A stretch of 64,000 bases of DNA from Cepaea nemoralis (taxonomy: Eukaryota > Mollusca > Gastropoda > Stylommatophora > Helicidae). Location: positions 62,001 to 126,000 of the forward strand of contig JACEFZ010011406.1 in the NCBI GenBank assembly GCA_014155875.1. Reading direction: 5' to 3'. The position numbers and the translations under genes were made by a program. The notes beneath the pieces were generated by a model. It did no database searches. It was not told the origin of the DNA and saw nothing but the letters and a program-made list of their open reading frames with translations. Below are positions 35,401-48,500 of this stretch, piece after piece; the stretch's first letter is position 1; each line of letters opens with the position of its first letter.

Positions 35401-38400
35401 GTTGCACTGCTTTGTCAAGCCTGTGGCTCAGCACATCCGATTTCGACAAGCATTTATTCGGGATGCTTTCCCTAGCCTTTGACTGTCCCCAGTCTACCTA
35501 CAAGGCAGCAGGTTTGTGTGTCTCTTAGTCTGGTCCCTCTCCCTTGACCTGTCCGACATGGGTGGCCCTACCAGTAGCTGTGCTACCGTCGGCATAGCTC
35601 TTGGGGTCATTGGGACGCACAAGCCCCTCTACCTCGTCACGGTGGACACACAGCAGAGGGGAGACAACGATACAAGTGGGAAGATAACATCAAGAGATGG
35701 ATGAACACGACAGTCTGACAGAATGTACAGTCAGGGCGAGAGACAGGCAGTGTTGGAGGTCCATTGCAGTCAACCTTCATTGTGGAGAAGACCCCTGGTA
35801 GATTGATTGATTGACCTGGGAGCCAAGGACACTGACAAAAATCCCCACCTCTAAGGTGATTCGAACACATGATCACTGGGCTGGCAGGCAAGCATACTAG
35901 CCACTGCATTACCACAGCTACCCAGTCAAAGTATGTGTATTTTGTTTTTTGTATCATCATCTTTGTTCTGGCTACTGCAGAATACAGTTGTTTCCTTAGT
36001 CATCTAGGATACATCTTTTCTAGTGACTACTAGTTTTCTGGAAGGTTGTTATGAGAGTGAGGTTCTGCAAAGGACATGCTACTGAATGAATAACCGCTTC
36101 TATTGATGATGAACTGTAATTTTCGTGGCAGACAGTGGGCATTCTGGCAGCGGCCTTATGTTGTACTTGCCTGTGCATGCTGTTGGTTTGTTGGTACTGC
36201 TGTTTGTTCCACTTTTTACATGGGGCAGTGAGGAGCATTTTGTGTGATATTCACTGGCACAGGAACTAGGGGTGTACCGGATCTCAGCTCCGGCTCCTGC
36301 AAATCCGGAATCCGGCCATTTTTACAAATCCGGCTTCGGCTCCGGCTCAGTTTTGCCGGATTTAGGCCGGATTTGTGTTGCCTAGTCACGTGAATTTTCT
36401 GTACATGTTTCATGAGGCCACGTCGAATTTTAGGCATTAGCACAGTAGCACTTCCGGTTTACTATTTCTCGCTGATGTAAATTTTGAATTTTAATGGTGC
36501 ATTACTTCATGAGTTTGTGGGACTTGAATATTTATTTTCGTAAATTTCTTTGGTCTTGCCCATAAAATAAAATGGCATCAAAATCTAAGTCATACAGCGC
36601 CGTTTGGGATTACTTCAAGGTTAAAGACGATGATTCAGCGAAGGTAATATGTAAGTTGTGTGACAAACAGTTATCGCGTGGACGATCAGATCGCCCCAAA
36701 GACTTCTCAACATCATCAATGCAGACCCATTTGCGATCGATGCACAAGAAAAGCTATGACGAAATGATGGAAAAGAAAGCATCACTGAAGGCCAGTGTAT
36801 TGGCGACCACATCTATGATGAATCTGGGACTGTGTTTGCACAAAGCAAGCAGCAGTACCCAGCAGTCAATTGTGCAGGCATGGGACCGGGCCAAAATTTG
36901 GGACATCAACAGTCCCAATGCTAAACGCATTCATGCTGCCGTAGCCCGAATGATAGCCATAGATATGGAGCCTTTTCAAGTAGTGGAACGACCAGGTTTC
37001 AGAGAGTTGATGCATACAATGGAAAAAAGGTATGAATTGCCTTCAAGAAAGTACTTTGCTGAACATATCATTCCTGACATGTGTAAACGTCTGAAGGTAA
37101 AAATTGCAGCAATGATATCTGACACTGATTACATATCATTCACAACAGATACGTGGACAGCTGAACACACCACTCAGTCATTTATGGGCCTCACTGGCCA
37201 TTGGTTAACAGACTCCTTCGTTCTCTGCAGTGTAGTCTTCCATTGTACTGCATGTGATGAACATCACACGGCCACAAACTTGCTTGCACATTTTGAAATG
37301 ATGCTGGATGAGTGGTCAATTGCACGTGAGAAGTGCCATGTTGTTGTGAGAGACAATGCATTCAACATTGCCAAATGCTTTCGTGATGGCAGCTATTCAA
37401 GTGCTGGATGTTTTGCACACACACTGCAGCTGTGTGTGCGTGATGGTCTTTTGAGTCAAAGGTATGTTGCTGGCATCATCAGTACTGGAAGAAAATTGGT
37501 AGGACATTTCAAACACTCTTCTTCAGCAACCAGTCGTTTGCATGAACTTCAAAATGAATTAAACCTACCACAACATCAGCTTATCCAGGACATGACAACA
37601 CGATGGAACTCAACGTTCTATATGTTACGACGTCTGTTAGAACAACGGCGCAGCATCAGCCTGTACTGTGTTGAAAATTTTGAAATTGATTTGGTAACTG
37701 GGCTAACGGCACAACAGTGGGCAGTCACGGAGAATGTGGTAGCTACTTTGGCACCATTTGAAGAAATCACACGTGAAATAAGTGCAGCTCAGGCATCAAT
37801 ATCAGTTGTGATCCCATTAGTGAAAACACTCATGGCTTTCCTCCAGAAAGAAGGTAGTGATGCTGGGATCAAAACTATGAAAGCAGCCCTGCTTGAAGCT
37901 GTTAGCAGCAGATTTGCGGACATTGAATCCAACAGTATTTACACCTGTGCCACACTACTGGATCCTCGATTCAAGCTGTGCTTCTTCTCCGATCGTGGTA
38001 GAAGTGATGCACGAGCCCATCTGCTGTTAGCAGCTAACTCCATTATTGATTCAGCAAACACAGTCAGTCCACAGGATCCATCAGCTACTATTAGTAGTAG
38101 TAGTACTAGTGTTTTGACTTCTGTTAGCACTGCCACACAGTACGAGTCCAGCCTATGGAGCTGTTTTGACACAATTGTCGAGGAAAATCCCACCGCAGAT
38201 CGCTCTGCAAGTGCCGAAGGCAACAGCATTAACACTGAGGTGACACAGTACCTGTCAGAGCCACTTCAAACTCGACAGTCAGATCCAGTTTCATGGTGGC
38301 ATGCCAATAAGCAAAGATTTCCAAGCATGGCTAGACTGGCGCAGGTATTTCTTGCACCACCACCTACAAGTGTGCCATTGGAAAGGCTGTTCAGTACTGC

Positions 38401-41400
38401 AGGAGACATTATCACTGACCACCGTAGTAGCCTTTTACCAGAAAATGCGGAGACGTTGATTTTCCTGAAATACAACTCGTCTCTTCTTGACTCTGAGAGT
38501 TCAACTTCACAGCCATAATGAAGACTGACTGAAATAGTGAAATTACTAAATGAATGTATTTCAATAAATTCAATCTGTTCAGTGTACTGTTGTTGTGAGT
38601 TTAACTGAGCTGATAATTTGCCAACTGAAAACAATGTGAAAACTAAAAACTGAAACTGAAAACTAACAATTAAAATTACTAAATTAGCATTATGTGCTTA
38701 TGTATTATGTTTCATCTTGAACTTATGGAACTTAATATTACTTAATTACTTATTCTACTGTGAATGTAATTATTTTACATTTAAATGATTTAATATGAGT
38801 ATATGTCATCATTGTCATGTCTATAGTAATGAACTGCAGTAATGAACAGTCGAGTGACTCCACTCACCTAAGTCAAGTGATGTAGTATGTTATTTTATTT
38901 TTATTTTTTTATTTGTAAATCCGGCTCCGGCCGGATCTCACTTCATAAATCCGGCCAAATCCGGCTCCGGCCGGATTTCAAAAATTTGAATCCGGTACAG
39001 CCCTAACAGGAACGGAGTATTATCTGGGCGACCCTGTGCGTGAAGTTAGAACTGTGACTAATGACTAACTAGGAGGCCATAAAAAGAGAATGATGAACAA
39101 TTGAAGTAACCTTGTATTCTAACATATAGTTTAAATTGACAACTTATCTGCTACCAGAAAACAACATATTACTGATATGGTGCACAAATGTAGATAGTGA
39201 GACAAATACTAACCACTAGTGACAACATTCTTAATGTCCTCATGAATATGAGCTGCCATGTGACCCAGGTAGGAGAAAATAACAAATCCAGCAAACAGAC
39301 TAGTTAGACAGTTACCAATCCCAACTATCATGGTATCTCTGAAATACAACAGCACCAAGATAACACTCTAGTGGTTATAATTAATAATGCTGAAAATAAT
39401 GATGAAAACATTAACACTTTATATATCACATCGTCATTGCTAAGCTTTTGCCACTGCCACCATTTTCATTGTCATCATCATAAAGTGCCTTGAAATTTGG
39501 TATGTGTGATCTCCACACAACTGTGTTCTCCAGTAGTCCAGTAGTATGTATCAATTGATGTGCTTACACATTTTCATGCCATTATGTAAGCCTGTTGAGT
39601 CTTCCTGTGTCTTTTTCTTCATTAATCTAATTATCACAATATGTTTCAATGTTTAAATAATAATAATAATAATAATAACAATAATAATAACGATGATGAT
39701 GATAAAAGTTGAAAATTTATTGCACTGTTAAGAAAATAATGTTATATTTAATCATGCAGTTAACATTTAGGAGACTAGGCTGAAAATGTATACCTCAAAA
39801 CAAAGTTCACATCATTATCTAAATAAGTGAATAATAATAATTTAAGGTTAGGTGACCAGTGTAAATCCTCTTTGTCTGATTTATTAATTAAAAAAAATTA
39901 ATGACCCCTTCTTATTCTTCCTCCATTTACCTCAGTGATGTGCAACAGCAATATTTCATTAAGGCAAAGTAAGAATATTCTTTCATAACTATAAATTGTT
40001 TGAACAGGAATAGAGAATAACAGAAAATCATAAATACTAAATATGTGAAAACAACTCTAAAATTATAGATCTACAAAGATACTGTGTTTGTTATTGCCTT
40101 TATGCAAAATTATTTTTATTTGAAGGAACTTGAATGGTAATGAAGATATCTGGACCGGTGCTGAAGACTTCTTCACCAAGAAGGGTACTATAGGACTGAC
40201 TATCTAAGCCTGCTGGGCCACTCCAGGGTTTGGCTCTGGGAAAGATCACTATGAGGTTCAGTTATAGTTCATTGTGATGTTTTCCCCACTAGTTAACAAT
40301 TGTTCTTCTTCTTCTTCTTCTGCTTTCATCCGGACTTTTTTTCCGGAAGTGATTGCATTGTGCCTGTTTACAGCAGAGCTGCGTTCTTGCGCCGTTAGGC
40401 CGACACATCCGACTTCTGCGGGCATTTGTTTACCGGGTTAACCTTCCCGGGGCAATTGTTCTAAAATGTCATAATTATGGCAGCACAACACTAGATGTTT
40501 ATTAATGTGTCAATGTTTAGAAGCTGTTAGTATATTTAGCTAACAATGACTGTTACATCACCATCGTGGTGAGTGGGAAAACTAGCAAAGTTGATAGCAT
40601 GGTAATATAATGAGCAAGGTTTCGACAACTGGGCTCATTGCCCAGTTACTAAAGTGAGGGAAAGACTGACCACCTATTTCTCCTGGCTCTCAGGTCCTCC
40701 TCAGGTCTACAAAATGTAATGGCGCTATCACATGACAGACCCATAGCAGTAACTGCTTCAGGACAACTGACTGACTGGCACCATCTTGTTTGCAGAATGT
40801 TTCTCTCAACATGGCCGCAGACAAGACTCTAGATCTTTGGCTTGTTTCCCTGTCACATGCATTTTCATGTCTTTAATGTTCTGTGTCCACCTCCATGTGA
40901 GTCGACCCCTGCCTCTTTATCAGGAACCATGGCTTCTATTACTGTTCTTGCTAAGTCACAGTGACATTATTAGTACAATTACCTTCAAATTGTTGAAACT
41001 TACATCATGTGCATATTTAAAATGAGTAAGTAGATCCATGACAAATTTTAATATAATCCTAAAGTTAAAATATTCACATATAACTGTGTCACTGTAAAAG
41101 TTATGATGTGTCCAGTTCTTTATCTGAAACACGACAGTGGTTGGTTTCACTTCCAGGCCTAATTTCTAAGTAATTACAATTAACTATTTACTATATACTT
41201 CTAGTCCAACATGGAGGATAGGCTGTTGAGATGTTAAGGCCTTTGGAGTGTTTTTGCATCTGGCTACAGCTTGCTTATGCAGTTTCTTCACGTTGGACTG
41301 GCAGTCCATGGTTACATCACCCAGCTAATGAGTTAAGTGCTTGGAGTGACACTGTGAGCTGTTGATTTTGTGTGGAGTGCTTTTACATCTGTCCGCGGTT

Positions 41401-42207
41401 TTGTATTGTGAACTGCATGTTCAGAAAATGACAGTGGCCGGTTGTTGAACTAACTAGTTTTGCATTATGCACTAATGTGTGTGAGGCTGCTGCTATTCTA
41501 GACTCTGTTGCTTCCACTGACGATGAACTGTCATTTTCATGGCGGTATGTTGTGTTGGCATTCTGCAGTGGCCTTATACATGTACTTGCCTGTGCATGCT
41601 GTTGGTTTGTCGGTACTGCTGTTTTTTTTTTTTTTACATTTTTACTTGGGGCAGTGAGGAGCATTTTGTGTGATATTCACTGGCACAGAAATGAAGCATT
41701 ATGGGGGGGGGGGGGGGGGGGAATGTGACACTTTTGCCGTAAAATTACAACTGCGACTAACTAACTAACTAACAATTTACTAGTTCCATAGCCATAAAAA
41801 TGCATTCCACTAACAAACAATGTCCTGCCAATGTTACCTTAAAGCATTGTGATGAAAGCGACTGTAACTGGCTAGAGTAATGATACCTCCCCAGGCTGGT
41901 CCCAGAGTGTAGAATATCTGGTTGGCTGCATCTCTCCATAGCTGTAACACATGATGATGATTAATCATACTCTGTGTGTGTAAGTGATTGTGTGTATCAG
42001 TAAGTGATTTGCCTGAGTAAGTTACTTAGCATGTGAAAGTAAGTAAGTAAGTAAGTAAGTAAGTGAGTGAGTGAGTGAGTGTGTGTGTGTGTGTGTGGGG
42101 GGGGGTGCGTGTGTGTGTAAGAGTGAGTGTGCAAATATGTACATGAGTGAGAATGTGAGAGAGAGATAGAGAAAGAGAGAAAAGAGAGAGAGGAGGAGGA
42201 GGAGGAG

Positions 42208-42247
<40 letters not shown>

Positions 42248-42275
42248 AGAGACGAGAGAGAGGAGAGAGAGAGGA

Positions 42276-42334
<59 letters not shown>

Positions 42335-45300
42335 TGTGTGTACACACATTAATGTGATGAAATATCTTTGTAAAAAAAGCACACAAATTTATGTACTTTC
42401 AAAATATATATAATTTATTTTCAATATAAAAATCATTAAAAAATATGTTTCATTATTATACACTTTTGTAAATAATGAAAACATTCAAATAAAAAATAGC
42501 CACTTATGAATTTAAAAATAAAGAGAACAATAAAGTATTGCATGATTTTGGTACAAAATTGTCTACTCAACATCTCAGTATTCGGTTCCATTATTTAGAC
42601 AAGAACTTAGTTACAAATGTACTTCTTATAGACAAGCTAATAGTCACTTTCATATATATTTATTATCTGTAAAAAATTTATATTATGTAGTAAGAAGAAG
42701 AAAGGTTCTGGATAATTATATTATATTATATTATATATATGGACAATATCTTAACAACCATGTAAAATAAAATATTTAAAATCACCGTATCATATTAAAT
42801 TGAAGATAAAGTTTGGAAAGTACCTTAGCATCTCCCAAATGTTTGAAGTCTGGAACAATATAGAATGAGATTCCATTTCCTGCAGATTCTAATGTCACTC
42901 CACGAAAAAACAAAATTGCAAGCACTACATAGGGAAATAAAGCTGTGAAATAGACGACCTGGGAGAAAAAAACATTTGAATGCTTCAGGTTTTTAAGCAA
43001 ATATAGATAAACAACAAAGTTACATATGTTAGGTGTATACTGACAGTTTTCATGTGGCAATCAATGCTGAGATTAAAAACAGATGCAACAAAGCAATCTA
43101 GGTCATTGTAGTAAAAATAGTAAAAGTAAAGGGACCCTGTTACATGCCTTAAGGAACACTGGGCTAGACCCATATCTCTACAGACTAATCAGCTCCGTGT
43201 GAATGAGATGGTCAGTATCATACAGGCTGCCTTTACTTCCCAAGACTTATACTGGTACCCGTTTTAGGCTTTGCCAACCTGAGAGCCCAGGTAAATAAAA
43301 AAAAATCTGCTTCAAAGATTTAAACCCATTATCACTGGGCCAGCAGGTAAGCTCTATCCACTATGATATCATGACCTCTAATAGTAGTAGTAATTTAGCT
43401 ATTAATATCCTGTTCAATCCTTCCGGGTTATAATTAGGGTATATACTGTTTATTGTTTATGCAAATAATGAATCTCAGCTGTTGTTTTGCTTTTTCATAA
43501 CGTAAAGATTTTAAGATTGTCCTTTAATAAATATTTGATATTCTTAGTGTGCTATCCATATGAATTCCTATGAGTATACTTTCAGCTTTTAACTAACTGC
43601 TTTTAATAACTAATATTTTGCTTTACAATATAGACCTTTTGTATAGGAATTATTTTATCTTGTGATATAGTGTGTAATCTTTTTTGTACCTCTCTAGAGT
43701 TATCTATCTTTAATTAACAAAAAGACAAAAACTGTCATAGGCAGGTTGCAGTGGGTCAAATATTCCATGGGTGGTATTTTTTGTAGTTCATATATCTTTT
43801 GCACCAGTAAGTTGTATTCTATCTTAAACAATTTGCTGAATGATGAATAGCATAAGTATGTTTGTCAGAACTGAAGTAATGTTTGTTCCACAAAGAGATA
43901 ATGGCACAATTTATATGAATATGCATTAATTCCTAGCATATATATCAAGGTATACATCTTCTCGGAATGAAAATACCTTAGTCACTAAAGAATTGAACTT
44001 GGCCTTTGATTTGACATGAGGCCACATCTACTGGACAGACCGACCAAGTCACAAAAAATAGATAACCAACTTGGCTTTTATTTGGGATAAATCCAACTAG
44101 AATGTTTCCAAAACAGCTAATCTGAAAGATTTTTGATTTTGGGTAAGGTTGCAAGCATCCTCCAGTTACTGTCCATCTAAGTTATCGCTTCCTCATTTCC
44201 CAGAAACCAAGTTTCCTATTATTTACCTATCCATATACATATGTATTAATCAAGTGATATGATAATATACATAGATAGGTCTGTGGTGAGAGTGGGTGGG
44301 ACTTTTATTGCAAAGTTAATGGATGCTGTGTAAAAAAGGAGAGTTCTGGCATATGATATCACAACTTCTGGCATAAGAATGGAGATGAAGGCTATAACAA
44401 TGGCATTCTGATGGCCAGGGAATAGTACAGATCTAAATGTTGTGATTGTTACAGACTCATTTGTATGGCTTGCATCACTTTAAAAGATAAGGGCTAAGAG
44501 TATGTTAAGGATTTTCTGTTCAGGGAATGCAAGTGTGCAAGGAAATAAACAGGCAGAGAGACTTTGGTTGGCAAACTAGTTTATGACATGAAATGAGGTA
44601 GGTGGTGACAACTCTTTGAGATCAAGTGGAAAATGCAGCAAAACAATCAAAGGACCCACATCTTGAGAGGCTGATTCAGTGGAGAGTGAGCAGAGGGTAT
44701 GAACAACACTCAACCTGTAGAAGCTGCCACTGGTACCACCATAATGGAAAATCTTCATTCGCTACTGAAGAAGGCGATCTATCATTGTGGGAATGCAACT
44801 ACAAATCTGAGTGCAATGATACTGATTTTTTATTTCATACGAATTTTAATATGACCCAAACATTTATGCTTGCTTATAGCAATAATGCTTAGGACCAAAA
44901 ATTCTCTAATGTTCAGTGTCTTTGATATTTCCTGTTGGTCTTTTTTCTGTCCAAGACATTTTCAGCATTTTTCCGTAATATTTAATTTTGAAGGTTATGA
45001 TTGGTTAAGAAACATGTCTGTAGATCATATACTGCAACTGGGAATAGATCACATAAGATTAGATGCCATCTTCATATAAAAAGTTACCTTCAATAATTTC
45101 CACCATTTGCTCTTATGCCTCGAGGGGGACAATCTGCTATCATCTTCTTTCCAATTCACCTTTTGATGTTATCTTCTAATTTAAATCACTCTAAGTAAAT
45201 AAGACATGTAAACCACTCTTAGCACTCAGTGAAAAAAACCCCACTGAACTGACTCTTAGCATTTGTAAATAAGACATTTGAAATGTTGACACTGACCTTT

Positions 45301-45454
45301 CCCAGAGTTTTGACACCTTTTAGCAGACAAAGGAATGTAAGAATCCATGCCAGAAGTAAACTTAAGACCAAATGCCACCTGGGAGTTCCAATCGTAAACA
45401 TTCCAGGACTCAGTGCAAGCACATTATTTCTGCAAATTTGTAAGTAAAATACGG

Positions 45455-45530
<76 letters not shown>

Positions 45531-48500
45531 CATGGTGTAATTGGCATCCTGGTTTCAGCTGTGATGTCGGTTCCTAGATCAATCAATCAATCAATCAATC
45601 TTCAATGCTCCGTTCTGGTAGAATGTCAATACATTTCTTCTTCTAAGTCCTTTATATTCTAAGAACTTTTCTCCAACATTAAACTCAAAAACCCCCGGGA
45701 AGGTTAACCCGGTCAACAAATGCCCGCAGAAGTCGGATGTGTTGGCCTAATGGCGCAAGAACGCAGCTCTGCTGTGGACAGGCACAACGCAATCACATCC
45801 GAAAAAAAACTCTGGATGAACGAAGAAGAAGAAGAAACTCAAAAACCTTACATTTTTCTTTAAAAATAGTGCTGTGTAAAATTATCAAACAAACAAATTA
45901 TAAATTATCTTCATGGCATGTGGTTTGAGTTTGGTGTGGTTAAGGATCCCATTCTCTGCACACAAATATCTCCATAAGTTCTCTAGTCTCCTTTTGTAGA
46001 TTACACAAATAGAATCTCAGCAAAGTGCACAAACTCTGAAAAACCAAAGAGGATCCAAATATGTGTAGACCCGAATCAAACATTTTAAAAATATTCTTTT
46101 TTTGTGGATAGGATTTACTACTTTGGAAATTTAGCTTGGGCAGCGGTCCTATTTGGCTGCTCCTTTTGACTGCCATTACTGAAGGATTTCTACCTTTGCA
46201 ATGTGCTACATGGGTCCTCTGAGTTTCTCACACATGCCCGAGAACGGTTAGATGTCCAGTTCGACTACCTCAGCATCAGAGGAAGTACACTATCCTTCTC
46301 TTATTGTATAAAAACAAATCCTTACAAATCCAGACCATGTAACAGATCCTGGTCTGCACGAGCCAGAGAGGACATCATGACCTCTTAAACCACTCTGACC
46401 CCTATAGGCAAGCAATTGTATCATTGTCGATGTAAGCCAGTGTTTGGAAAAGCTAAAGAATTAGTACAATACAGCACATAGGTCTGTAGTGTTATGTCAT
46501 CTCTGATCAACAAAAGTTATTTGTCTTCTCAAGGATTAGAACAAACATTCCACATTGTTTGAATCCGGCATTCCAATCCCTCGAGCATGCAGTCCATATA
46601 AAATAAAGTGTGTTCAATGATGTGCCCATACATGCTTAAAAGGCTTTGAAAATGTATCTGACAGTACAAAATGTAGATGTATGAAATTAATTACATTACG
46701 GCTTGATAAAGAGATTAATTGCAACAATTGTAGGTTGCCTACAACAGCCACCTGCCTAAATGAAAAGTCTTTGAAGCTTTTTGAAAGCAGGTGAACATTT
46801 TACTAACAAAGGACCTTTTATTAGTAAATGCTCATATCTTCTATATAATTAACAATTATTAATAAGAGGCCATTTCTTCTGCTTTTTCTGCCTTTCATCT
46901 TGCAATGAAACAAATGTTCTCAACTGACTTAAGAGCTTTGAAAACTTGTTTGTGACTGGTTGGATTTTACAACTAAAGTTTTTTATGGGATGCAGTAGCT
47001 AGTCTCACACCAACCCTCCTTGATAGCCCCTTATGATATGAATGGTGGGTTACAGTGTTACTATTCTTTTCTTCCCTTACTGGCCCCAGTAGCACATGGG
47101 CAGATGTCATTTAATATACATTAATATGCAGTGGGAGCTGAGGAAGCACAGTGCATGCTGGCCAGATTGTCATGTGTTCAAACTACCTTTGGGGCTCCAT
47201 GGCTGGCCCAGCCTAAAAGAAATGAGTGCCAGGAAATTTTCTAAGAAGAAAAGGCAGTCAGTTTGATACCGACCACATCACCCATTGAGTGTCGATTGGT
47301 CTAAAAATATGGGGCTAGCACAACACACCCATAACACCTCCTGATGTGAAAAATAGTCACGTAATTACAACTTTTTAATACTACTGTAAACATTTAAAAA
47401 GAGTAAGGTTAGAAAATAAAATAAAGAAAATTATGAGAAACGACTGGCTAAACTATTAGACAAATTAAGACAGCTACATAGATCATCAAGTGCCATCTCT
47501 GATCGAAATCGAAAGTCAACTGTTAATGAGTCATCATATTTCTGTATGGTGCATTTGTATAAACTTCTTCCGGTCACACTTTTGAAGTTGTCTATGTAGT
47601 ATTGTCCTCCTCTTACAGATCTTTCTTCACTTTCATTGCAGTCTTTAACATACTTTAAGAAATAGCTATATTTCTTTATACAAATGGCTGTATCTTTTTA
47701 TGAAGTGCTTTAATTTGTCTGATCTTGATCAGATTCACTGATGTTTTCTTCAATCACAGTTTTTGTTACATTTGTTATTTACTTTTTCTGCAGATACATT
47801 CCTAATATACAACCACATTTAAAAAGTATAAATCTTACCTCACATTTTATGTATCACTTTATAACACTTAATTTTAATTCATAACTTTTATATTTAGATG
47901 TGAGAAGCTGTTTCATATTGTTGAATATTACTGTGTCTATTATAATATTATTATTATCTTTCTCATTTCTGTATCACAACCATTTTAATCTGTTACTAAT
48001 TGTACTAGGTAGGAGTAACTATGACTTCTTCAAGTCTTTCCATTTACTGCTATTTTCAAAATTGACTTAGTTATGTTTTTGTTGGTAACCACTGCTTTTG
48101 TTTTCTTTGTACGTTATGTCGAAGTCATTTTCACTGCTTAGTTTTTGTGCATGGTCTGCACATTTATGAATATCTTGTTGTTTCAGCCAACAAAACTGTA
48201 TCATCTGCATATCTTAAGTTGTTTAATTATTTTTTTCCTGACGTTTCGTCCTGGTTAGATTTTGTGCAAGATCTGCACATTTTTGAATATCCTGTTGTTT
48301 CAGCCAACAAAGCTGTATCACCTGCATATCTAATGTTGTTTAATGAATTTAGTCATGTTCTTCTCTTTCTGTTTGATGATTTTCTCTGTCACATGAATGT
48401 TGCCTGCACTGCGGCCCAGGGGCAGTGAAGACATTTCACAATTCCTCAACATACCAAAGGCAGGGTTTGAAATTAGTCACAGATGATTTGTAAGCAGACT

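Larger units (their letters stand above)
30758..35661 (-). mobile_element. I-superfamily LINE, full length, copy 2, inverted in SLC6 intron 9
   Basis: 4,904 bp with the same 5' UTR repeats, ORF, 3' UTR and (GAA)n tail as copy 1, and nearly identical by eye. Flanking repeats AGACAAAGATAC (30746-30757) and AGACAACGATAC (35662-35673) differ at one base. It has the same orientation as the SLC6 gene. The ORF is more damaged than in copy 1. Confidence 0.9.
36015..39075. repeat. Retroposon with (CTAA)-type tail, split by the hAT element
   Basis: 36015-36264 and 39006-39075 are one repeat. The paralogue at 41370-41785 is uninterrupted through the same point (GTGATATTCACTGGCACAG) and ends GACTAACTAACTAACTAAC. 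A third fragment lies inverted at about 30-110. Confidence 0.75.

Noticed and set aside
36572..38518. Domesticated host ZBED gene
   Set aside because: Intact terminal repeats and an exact 8-bp duplication show a mobile element, not an exapted gene.
41997..42386. Three overlapping ~110-codon minus-strand frames (Leu/Ser-rich)
   Set aside because: All arise from GA/GT simple repeats.
45219..45533. Open frame starting with an Ile-Tyr repeat
   Set aside because: The IY part is (AT)n; only the 45297-45429 portion is real (SLC6 exon 6).
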